DNA from: Planctomycetota bacterium
GTDB taxonomy: Bacteria > Planctomycetota > UBA1135 > UBA2386
NCBI GenBank assembly: GCA_028281765.1
Contig: JANQJF010000001.1
Location: 62,001 to 126,000, forward strand
Length of the DNA: 64,000 bases
Direction of reading: 5' to 3'
Positions 50,469 through 57,966 of the stretch are shown one piece after another (positions within the stretch are counted from its first letter, which is position 1; the number at the start of each line of letters is the position of its first letter). The position numbers were made by a program, and so were the translations under genes. The notes below the pieces were generated by a model that made no database searches, was not told the DNA's origin, and saw nothing but the letters and a program-made list of their open reading frames with translations.

Positions 50469-52121
50469 ATGGTGCAGGTGCCCCTTGGACGTGCGGTTGC
50501 GATTGTCGCAGGCATCGCCGGTGCAGCCGGCGCGGTGTCCGCGCAGCCGACGCGAGTCGCGAACCCTGCACAAGTGCTGCGATCCGCCGGAATCGAGCCG
50601 AACGAAACCGGCGTGCGTGGGTACCTCGCGAGCTTCGTGCCGGACCGCACGCGCGGGCTGCGCATCCTGTGGCTCGTCGAGCGACTCGGCGATCCTCGCT
50701 TCTCGGTACGAGAGCGCGCAGAGCAGAAGCTGCGTGCGCTCGGCGCGAGCGCACGCCACGCGCTTGCCCGCGCTGCGGAAACCGCTCCGCTCGAGGTGCA
50801 GGTGCGCGCGACGGCGTTGCTCCGTGAGATGGACGAGAGCGCCTCGCGCCTCCTGCTCGCGTCGTTCGCAATGCTGCGCACCGAGAACGCGCGCAACGTG
50901 GTGTTGCCGCTGCTCACGATCGCGCCGCTTTGCACCGCAGCCGAGCTTCGCACCGAACTGGAAGAGACTCTTCGCACACTCGTGACTCCCGCCGAGTTCG
51001 ACGCACTCCGCGAAGCCGTGCGCACCGGCGGGCCCAACGCGCAGTGGGTCGCGGTGGTCGTGTTGGCCGAGCGCCTCACGCCGGACCAGCTCGACGCTCT
51101 CCTACCGGCGCTCGCATCCAAGAGCCCCGACGTTCGCTACGCGGCAGCGCGCGCCCTCGCGGACCAAGGCCGGCGCGAGTGCCTACCCGTGCTCGCGGAC
51201 CTGCTCGACGCGGCGCCGGTCGAGTTGCGGATTCGCAGCCATGCCGTGCTCGCGGCATCCACGGGGCAGGACTTCGGCTTCGCGGCGTATGCCGAGCTCG
51301 CGGATCGACAGGCCGCGATTCGCCGATGGCGGGACTGGATCGAGGCCAACGGCGCGACCGCCGAACTCCGGAGCCCGCTGCGCCTCGATCCCGAAGCTGC
51401 GGAGGTCGTCGCGTTCTGGGCGTCGACAACGGGGAGTGCGCTGACGCGCTTCGATCGACAGGGTCGGCAGACCCGGACGCGAAAATGTGATCCGTACGAC
51501 GTCTGCCCCGGCGAACACGGGGAGGTGCTCTACACCGACCGAAACGCCGGCGCCGTCCTCGTGCTCGACCCTCGTGGCAGGGTGCTTCGCAAGATCACGG
51601 GCCTGTCGTCCCCGACGGACGCCGAACTCCTGCGCGGCGGACACATCCTCGTGCTCGAAGGCGGCAACGGTCGAGTCAGCGAATTCGACGCGAAGGGCAA
51701 GAAGGTCTGGACCGCGGGCGGGCTCAACAACCCGTTCGACGCGGACCGCCTCGGCAACGGCAACACGCTGGTCGCCGACTCGGGCAGCGACCGCGTCGTC
51801 GAACTCAACCCGCAGGGCCGCGTCGTTTGGACGTCCGAGAAGATCGACTTCCCGAACGGCGTCCACCGCCTGGGCAACGGCTGGACCCTCGTGACGACCT
51901 ATACGAGCGGCAACGCCGTGATGCTCGACGCACGCGGCAAGACCGTGTGGAGGACGAAGGTCGGAGGCACCCTCTACTCGCCTCGTGCGGCCGCCGGACG
52001 TCTGTTCGTCGCGAACAGCACAGCCCGCACGATCGTCGAGCTCGACGTGACCGGCAAGGAGGTCGGCTCGATCTCGCTCGGCGTCGCGTTCAACGACATC
52101 GGCTACCAGCTGGTCCGATGA
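50469..52121 (+). CDS. Secreted HEAT-repeat / beta-propeller protein
   Basis: 550 residues; signal peptide ends near GAVSAQ. Residues 55-290 are helical with HEAT-like repeats (DPRFSVRERAEQKLRALG, SPDVRYAAARALADQG). Residues 305-550 contain beta-propeller blades of the NHL/PQQ type, with repeated GHILVLEGGNGRVSEFDAKG, GNTLVADSGSDRVVELNPQG and GNAVMLDARGKTVWRT, about 40 residues apart. This helical-solenoid plus propeller layout is seen in planctomycete surface proteins; the ligand is unknown. Confidence 0.83.
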   Translation: MVQVPLGRAVAIVAGIAGAAGAVSAQPTRVANPAQVLRSAGIEPNETGVRGYLASFVPDRTRGLRILWLVERLGDPRFSVRERAEQKLRALGASARHALARAAETAPLEVQVRATALLREMDESASRLLLASFAMLRTENARNVVLPLLTIAPLCTAAELRTELEETLRTLVTPAEFDALREAVRTGGPNAQWVAVVVLAERLTPDQLDALLPALASKSPDVRYAAARALADQGRRECLPVLADLLDAAPVELRIRSHAVLAASTGQDFGFAAYAELADRQAAIRRWRDWIEANGATAELRSPLRLDPEAAEVVAFWASTTGSALTRFDRQGRQTRTRKCDPYDVCPGEHGEVLYTDRNAGAVLVLDPRGRVLRKITGLSSPTDAELLRGGHILVLEGGNGRVSEFDAKGKKVWTAGGLNNPFDADRLGNGNTLVADSGSDRVVELNPQGRVVWTSEKIDFPNGVHRLGNGWTLVTTYTSGNAVMLDARGKTVWRTKVGGTLYSPRAAAGRLFVANSTARTIVELDVTGKEVGSISLGVAFNDIGYQLVR

Positions 52122-52214
52122 GCCCGGGGGGCGAGCCCTCGAATCGGCCGTCCCGGAATTCTGAATTCCTGCAAGCGCGGAGCCCGATCGTGACATCTCC
52201 GTCCTGACCAGCGG

Positions 52215-52790
52215 ATGGCCGATTCCAACCCGCAGACCCTGACCCAGGACGAGTTCGCGACGCATTTTCGCCGCGCCGCGCCGGTCCTGTGGTGCGTCGC
52301 CGCCGCGACCCTCGGGAACCGCGATGGCGCGGAGGACGCCGTGCAGGACGCCGCGCTGTCGGCGATGCGGAGGCTGGACTCGTTCCACGCCGGGACCAAC
52401 TTCACCGCCTGGATGTCCAAGATCGTGCGATTCACGGCCCTCAACCAGATTCGGCACGCGCGACGCGGGCCACAGCCGCTGAGTGACGAAGACACCGTGC
52501 CGGCGACGGATACGGCACCGTCGGTCGCGGTGACGTCCGCGGGGGAGCTCCTGCCGGATCAGTCCCAGTTCGACGACCGTGTCCTGCACGGCCTGCAGTC
52601 CCTGTCCGAAGAACAGCGAACGTGCCTGCTCTTGCGCACCGTCGTGGATTTGTCCTACCGCGAGATCGCGGGAATGCTCGGCATGCCCGAGGGCACGGCG
52701 ATGAGCCACGTGCACCGAGCCCGGCATCATCTAATGGAACGGTTGCGAGCGCCCGCCAACGAAGGCACGACGGCACGGAGGATGCGATGA
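52215..52790 (+). CDS. ECF-type RNA polymerase sigma factor
   Basis: 191 residues. Sigma2 at about 15-85 (GNRDGAEDAVQDAALSAMRRL; FTAWMSKIVRFTALNQIRHARR) and sigma4 at about 120-180 (LQSLSEEQRTCLLLRTVVDLSYREIAGMLGMPEGTAMSHVHRARHHL). Its stop overlaps the start of the next gene (ATGA), the usual layout of sigma and anti-sigma pairs. Confidence 0.92.
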   Translation: MADSNPQTLTQDEFATHFRRAAPVLWCVAAATLGNRDGAEDAVQDAALSAMRRLDSFHAGTNFTAWMSKIVRFTALNQIRHARRGPQPLSDEDTVPATDTAPSVAVTSAGELLPDQSQFDDRVLHGLQSLSEEQRTCLLLRTVVDLSYREIAGMLGMPEGTAMSHVHRARHHLMERLRAPANEGTTARRMR

Positions 52791-53524
52791 ACGAACACGA
52801 TCGATTGCAGCTCCAGCAATGGTTCGACGGCGCGCTCGACGACGAGGCAAGAGCCGCATTCGAGCAGAAGCTCGCCCAGGATCCCGAGCTGCAGGCCGAG
52901 CACGAGCTGCTTGGCGCCGTCTCCGATTCGCTGCGGCGCTCGTTCGTCGTGCCGGATCTCGCGGCCCCGGTCGGGCCGGACTCGAGCCCGCGCCCCATCT
53001 GGCCCGCGTTCCTGCTCGGCGCAGCCGCCGCCGCCGCGGTTCTTCTCGTGTGGCTGCGCCCCTGGGGCACACCACCCGAGCTTGCCGACCCGGTTCCGGA
53101 TCCGACCCTGGCTGCGGCACAGACCTGTGTCGCCCAGAGCTGGATCGCGATGTCGCGGCAGTTCCCGGAGGAGACTCCCTGGGCGGCCGCGGGCTGCTCC
53201 AGCCCCAATCAGGTCCCGCAGTACGTGCAGCCGCTCGTGCCCGACCTGCCACAACCCTTGGTCTGGAAGCAAAACGAGGGGGTCCAGTTCCGACGCGGCG
53301 TCGACGTCGATCCGGCGCTGTCGCTACGGGTGCTCGAGCTCGTTGTCATGCCCTCGACTCGCGTATTCGTGTTCGTCGTGCACGCCGAACAAGATCCGAA
53401 GCCAATCCTGCCGACCGGTTCCGACCTCGCGATCTTCCGGGCGCCCCGCGGACGCCTCGTTCTCTACGAGATCACGCCCCTGCCCGAACCGCGCGGGCTC
53501 GCCTGCCTGCAAGAGGCGAACTAG
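52787..53524 (+). CDS. Single-pass membrane protein, putative anti-sigma factor
   Basis: 245 residues. The first 45 residues (LQLQQWFDGALDDEARAAFEQKLAQDPELQAE) resemble the N-terminal helix of zinc-finger-type or RsgI-like anti-sigma factors, without a clear Cys/His zinc set. One transmembrane helix at about 68-88 (AFLLGAAAAAAVLLVWL) leads to an external domain with three or four Cys. Translational coupling to the ECF gene supports the role. Confidence 0.75.
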   Translation: MNEHDRLQLQQWFDGALDDEARAAFEQKLAQDPELQAEHELLGAVSDSLRRSFVVPDLAAPVGPDSSPRPIWPAFLLGAAAAAAVLLVWLRPWGTPPELADPVPDPTLAAAQTCVAQSWIAMSRQFPEETPWAAAGCSSPNQVPQYVQPLVPDLPQPLVWKQNEGVQFRRGVDVDPALSLRVLELVVMPSTRVFVFVVHAEQDPKPILPTGSDLAIFRAPRGRLVLYEITPLPEPRGLACLQEAN

Positions 53525-53545
53525 CGCTGAGTCCGTCGCTCCGCG

Positions 53546-55894
53546 ATGATCGTCGCGGAGCACACCGTGACGGACATCACCGACCTAGACCCGAGAGCCC
53601 CGGAACCACCCGCGATCGATACCGAGCTCGCGACGCGTTTGCTCGACGATCACTGGGACCTGCGGGGCGCGGTGCGTGCGCTCCCGAGCTACCTCGATCG
53701 GAACTTCCGACTCGACGAACCGGACGGCGCGCAGTGGGTCTTCAAAGTCGCGAACGATGACGAGGGCGCCGAGATCCTCGACCTGCAGCACGCGGCGCTG
53801 GAGCGCCTGGCGGAGCGCGAACCCGGCCTCGCGCCCCGACTGCGCCCGTCGCGAGATGGTGCCGGCATTCGGGACGTGGAGGGTCACGACGGACGGACAC
53901 ACGCCGCGCGCGCCGTGTCGTTCTTGCCCGGACGATTGTGGAGCCAGTGCGCCGACCTCGGCACGTCGACCTGGCGCAGCCTCGGCAATCTCCTGGCGAG
54001 AGTCGATCGCGCGATCGGTGATCTCGACCACCCGGCCCGCACGCGAACCCTGCGCTGGGACCTCGCATCCGCCGCGTGGACGATCGGCCACGCGGCGCGC
54101 ATCGCAGACCCCACTCGACGGGCGCTCGTCGAGCGTGCGCAACTCCGCTTCCTCGCCGACGTCCAGAGGCGGCTGAGCGATCTCCCGCGCGCCGTGATCC
54201 ATCAAGACGCGAACGACCACAACGTGCTGATGAGCGCCGACACGGAGCCGACCGCGATCGGGATCTTCGACTTCGGCGACATGGTCGAGAGCGCGCGCGT
54301 CTTCGAGCTCGCGGTCGCCGCGGCCTACGCGATCATGGACGCGCCGGCGCCGCTCGACGTTCTCGGTGCCCTCGCGCAGGGCTACGACGAACTCCAGCCT
54401 CTCGAAGATGAGGAGCTGGCCGCGCTGTTCGCCGCGACAGGAATGCGGCTCGTGCTCAGCGTCCTGATCTCCGCGGGAGACGCCGAGACGCAACCCGACA
54501 ACGACTACGTGCGGATCAGCGAAGCTCCGGCGTGGCGCGCGCTCGAGGCGCTGGATCGGATCGCACCCGCCGACGCACACCACGCCGTTCGCTCATGGTG
54601 CGGACGCGCGCCGTCCCCCCGATCGCCCGTCACTCCGGATCTCGAAGCACGACGCGGCCGGGTGCTCGGCCCGTCTCTGAGCCTGTCCTACCGCACGCCT
54701 CTCCACATCGCGCGTGGTCGCGGCACCTACCTGTTCGATCCTGCCGGCCGCCCGTTCCTCGACTGCGTCAACAACGTCTGCCACGTCGGTCACTGTCACC
54801 CTGACGTCGTCGCGGCCGCGCAGAGGCAGATCGCGACGTTGAACACCAACACGCGCTATCTCCATCCGAGCCTCGTCGAATACGCGGAGCGACTGACCTC
54901 CCTGCTTCCCGCGCCACTCGAGGTCTGCTACTTCGTCAATTCGGGCAGCGAAGCCAACGAACTCGCGCTTCGCCTCGCTCGCACGTTCACGGGACGGCAC
55001 GACATGCTCGCGGTCCAATGGGCATACCACGGGCACTCCGGTGCGTTGATCGATCTGAGTTCGTACAAACACGCGCGGTCCGGCGGCCGAGGCGCGCCGG
55101 ACTGGGTGCACGTCGTGCCGTGCCCGGACGTCTACAGAGCCCGGCGGGAGGATGACCCTCACGCCGGACGGGACTTCGCGTCCTCCGTGCGCGATGCGTG
55201 CGAGAAGCACGAGTTCGCCGCCTTCATCGCGGAGCCCTTGATCGGCTGCGGCGGTCAGATCGTCCCGCCGGGCGGTTGGTTGCCGGAAGCGTTCGCACAC
55301 GCTCGCGCAACGGGTGCTGTGTGTATCGCCGATGAAGTGCAGGTCGGGTTCGGCCGCGTCGGCAGTCACTGGTGGGCGTTCGAAGCACTCGGCGCGATCC
55401 CGGACATCGTCACGCTCGGCAAGCCGATCGGCAACGGACATCCGATGGCCGCGGTCGTCACGACCCGAGAGATTGCGGACGCGTTCGCGAACGGGATGGA
55501 GTTCTTCTGCACCTTTGGCGGTAACCCGGTTTCGGCCGAAGTCGGGCTCGCAGTTCTCGACGTCCTGGAGCGTGAGCACCTGCGGGAGAACGCGCAGGTC
55601 GTCGGCGACCTGCTCCTCGACGGATTCCGCAAGCTCGCGACGCGGCACGAGTGCATCGGCGACGTGCGCGGGCTCGGCCTCTACATCGGCGTCGAGTTCG
55701 TGCGAGACCGGGACACTCGGGATCCCGAGACGCAGCGCCTCGCCGACGTCGTCGAGCGGTGCCGCGATGCCGGAGTGCTGCTGAGTCGCGACGGGCCACA
55801 CGACAACGTCCTCAAGATCAAACCGCCGCTGTGTTTTTCCGCCGACGATGCGGCGCTGCTCCTGTCGGTCTTCGAACGATGCCTCGAACGCTGA
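53546..55894 (+). CDS. Aminoglycoside-phosphotransferase-like kinase fused to class III aminotransferase/phospholyase
   Basis: 782 residues with two enzyme domains. Residues 20-340 form an APH/choline-kinase-like domain with the catalytic loop AVIHQDANDHNVLM and the DFG-like IFDFGDMV. Residues 350-782 form a PLP fold-type I domain with FVNSGSEANELALRLAR, VCIADEVQVGFGRVG and the Schiff-base Lys in TLGKPIGNG. The same pairing occurs as separate human enzymes, hydroxylysine kinase (HYKK) and 5-phosphohydroxylysine phospholyase (PHYKPL), and as fusions in bacteria. The likely role is ATP-dependent phosphorylation of an amino alcohol followed by PLP-dependent elimination of phosphate. The exact substrate (hydroxylysine, phosphoethanolamine-like) is not determined. 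Confidence 0.87.
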   Translation: MIVAEHTVTDITDLDPRAPEPPAIDTELATRLLDDHWDLRGAVRALPSYLDRNFRLDEPDGAQWVFKVANDDEGAEILDLQHAALERLAEREPGLAPRLRPSRDGAGIRDVEGHDGRTHAARAVSFLPGRLWSQCADLGTSTWRSLGNLLARVDRAIGDLDHPARTRTLRWDLASAAWTIGHAARIADPTRRALVERAQLRFLADVQRRLSDLPRAVIHQDANDHNVLMSADTEPTAIGIFDFGDMVESARVFELAVAAAYAIMDAPAPLDVLGALAQGYDELQPLEDEELAALFAATGMRLVLSVLISAGDAETQPDNDYVRISEAPAWRALEALDRIAPADAHHAVRSWCGRAPSPRSPVTPDLEARRGRVLGPSLSLSYRTPLHIARGRGTYLFDPAGRPFLDCVNNVCHVGHCHPDVVAAAQRQIATLNTNTRYLHPSLVEYAERLTSLLPAPLEVCYFVNSGSEANELALRLARTFTGRHDMLAVQWAYHGHSGALIDLSSYKHARSGGRGAPDWVHVVPCPDVYRARREDDPHAGRDFASSVRDACEKHEFAAFIAEPLIGCGGQIVPPGGWLPEAFAHARATGAVCIADEVQVGFGRVGSHWWAFEALGAIPDIVTLGKPIGNGHPMAAVVTTREIADAFANGMEFFCTFGGNPVSAEVGLAVLDVLEREHLRENAQVVGDLLLDGFRKLATRHECIGDVRGLGLYIGVEFVRDRDTRDPETQRLADVVERCRDAGVLLSRDGPHDNVLKIKPPLCFSADDAALLLSVFERCLER

Positions 55895-57243
55895 TCCTGC
55901 TCACCGCGCTCTTCACGAGCTTCGTGATCCCGGCACAAGCCGAGAACGCGAAGCCCACCACGGTGCGCGCGATGACCTTCAACATCCGCTACGCGAATCG
56001 CCGGGACGGGCTCAACCACTGGGCGTACCGCGCAGACCTCGTCGCGAGCATGATCCGGTTCCACCGCGCCGACATCTGTGGCGTCCAGGAGGCGCTGGGA
56101 GCACAGATGCACGGGCTCCACGTCCGCCTGCCGGCGTTCGACTCGGTGGCAACCGGCAGGGATGGCCGTGCGGGTGGCGAGCGGTGCGCGATCTTCTACC
56201 GGAAGGATCGGTTCGAGCGCCTGCGGTGGAAGACGTTCTGGCTCTCGCCGACCCCGGAGCGTCCGAGCGCCGCGTGGGGCGCTCGACTCCGGCGCATCGT
56301 GACCTGGGCCGAGTTCCGGGACACGAACAGCGAGGCGACGTTCTTCGTGTTCAACACCCACTTCGACCATGCGAGCGCGAACGCGCGCCGGGAGAGCGCG
56401 CGGCTCGTGCTCGACAAGATCGACGAGATTGCGGGTGACGCTCCGATGCTCCTTCTCGGCGACCTGAACTGCGATCCGTCGTCGACCCCGTATCGGATCC
56501 TCACGACCGGCGGCATCAAGGCGAAAGCAGACCCCGCGCGGGCCGTGCGCGACGGATACGACTGGACGGAGCACACGCCGCTCGGCCCGGAGGGCACGTT
56601 CTCGGGGTTCGGTGGCGTGGATCGCGTCGGCCCCCGGATCGACTACGTCATGGCGCGCGGCCCCGTGCGGATTCTCGAGCATGCGATCCTGACGGATGCG
56701 GCGAACGCCGGGCGCACGCCTTCGGACCATCGTCCGGTCCTCGTGGAGGCGCGCATCGGCGAATCGCCCCGCCGAGATACCATCCACCTCGAACACGGGT
56801 GGCGATTCCGAACGGACCCCGACCAGACCGGTCCGCGGCGAAACCTCCACGGCGAGCACGTCGAGGATCGCGACTGGCAGGTCGTGCGTGCCGGCGACGC
56901 GTGGGAGCAACAGGGCGCGGCCGACTACGACGGCTTCGCGTACTACCGGCGCACGATGCGCATCCCCGCCGAATGGAAGGGGCGGACCGTGCACTTCGTC
57001 GCGCACGGAATCGCCGACCGTTTCACCCTGTTCGTGAACGGGCTCGAGGTCGTCCGCCCGACGGACGCGACGTCCTACTGGGACCGCATGGTCACGATTC
57101 GGATCCCGAGTGAGATGTTCCGCCCGGGCCGAGCCAACGTCGTAACGCTCCGCGTCGAGGATACGGGTGGCTACGGCGGACTCATCGGTCGACCGGTCCA
57201 CCTGACCACGCGGCAAGTCGAGACGACGCACAAACGGAAGTAG
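55879..57243 (+). CDS. Secreted endonuclease/exonuclease/phosphatase-family hydrolase with C-terminal beta-sandwich
   Basis: 454 residues. The ATG at 55879 lies 16 bp inside the previous gene and starts a signal peptide ending at PAQAE. The EEP domain (about 28-300) has MTFNIRYAN, GVQEAL with the catalytic Glu, FNTHFDHA, LLGDLNCDP and SDHRPVLVEA with the catalytic His. Residues 310-454 look like the galactose-binding/sugar-binding beta-sandwich found at the N-terminus of glycoside hydrolase family 2 (YYRRTMRIPAEWKGRTVHFVAHGI; FTLFVNGLEVV). The EEP domain may act on phosphodiesters or lipids; the sandwich suggests carbohydrate binding. The fusion is unusual. Confidence 0.85.
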   Translation: MPRTLILLTALFTSFVIPAQAENAKPTTVRAMTFNIRYANRRDGLNHWAYRADLVASMIRFHRADICGVQEALGAQMHGLHVRLPAFDSVATGRDGRAGGERCAIFYRKDRFERLRWKTFWLSPTPERPSAAWGARLRRIVTWAEFRDTNSEATFFVFNTHFDHASANARRESARLVLDKIDEIAGDAPMLLLGDLNCDPSSTPYRILTTGGIKAKADPARAVRDGYDWTEHTPLGPEGTFSGFGGVDRVGPRIDYVMARGPVRILEHAILTDAANAGRTPSDHRPVLVEARIGESPRRDTIHLEHGWRFRTDPDQTGPRRNLHGEHVEDRDWQVVRAGDAWEQQGAADYDGFAYYRRTMRIPAEWKGRTVHFVAHGIADRFTLFVNGLEVVRPTDATSYWDRMVTIRIPSEMFRPGRANVVTLRVEDTGGYGGLIGRPVHLTTRQVETTHKRK

Positions 57244-57255
57244 TGCGGCTCCTCG

Positions 57256-57960
57256 TCAGTCGCGCGCGTCGAACGCCAATGCGAAGTTTCTCGCCGCGCT
57301 CGGGCCGGCGGTGTCGAGGTCGTGCTTGAAGAAGACGTAGACGTCGTCCCACTCCGTGGCGCGCACGCGCTGGCCCCACTCCTCTAGCTGCTCTCGCGTG
57401 TAGTCGGACCGATGCAGCCGGAGATAGCCGAACGGTGCGGTCGCGACGATGTTCGGATCCGGACGCTTGGGCTGGTCCGAGACGCACCACGCGGCCCCCG
57501 CGTCCTGAAGCACGGCGAACACCTCGTCGTCGGCCCAAGACACGTTCCGAAACTCGAAGACCGCCCGCATGCCGTCTGGCAACGCCGCGAGGAACTCCCG
57601 CAAACGCGGCACGTCGCGACGGAAGAACGGCGAGGTCTGGAACAGCATCGGCCCGAGGTGCGCCTCCAGGTGTCGCGCCGACTTCCACAGGAACTCGAGC
57701 GTCTCGATGTTGGTCAACGGCGCGTGATGCGTGATCCTCTTCGACGCCTTGAGAACGAACTCGAACTCTCCGCCGACGCGAGACGCCCATTCGCGGACGA
57801 CGTCCGACTTCGGGTTGCGATAGAAGGTGTTGTTGATCTCGACCGCGGCGAACTGGCCCGAGTAGAACGTCAATCGCTTTTCCCGCGGGAGGTCGTCGGG
57901 GTAGAACGACCCCGACCACTCGTCGAAGTCGTAGCCGCTCGTCCCGACCCGGAGTCGCAT
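57256..57960 (-). CDS. DUF72 family protein
   Basis: 234 residues with the DUF72 TIM-barrel-like signature: VGTSGYDFDEWSGSFYP at the N-terminus, FAAVEINNTFYRNP, FVLKASKRITH, RAVFEFRNVSW and YLRLHRSDYT. Length is usual. Biochemical function of DUF72 (YecE) is not established. It converges with the EEP gene, 12 bp away. Confidence 0.92.
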   Translation of the reverse strand: MRLRVGTSGYDFDEWSGSFYPDDLPREKRLTFYSGQFAAVEINNTFYRNPKSDVVREWASRVGGEFEFVLKASKRITHHAPLTNIETLEFLWKSARHLEAHLGPMLFQTSPFFRRDVPRLREFLAALPDGMRAVFEFRNVSWADDEVFAVLQDAGAAWCVSDQPKRPDPNIVATAPFGYLRLHRSDYTREQLEEWGQRVRATEWDDVYVFFKHDLDTAGPSAARNFALAFDARD

Positions 57961-57966
57961 CCGCCG

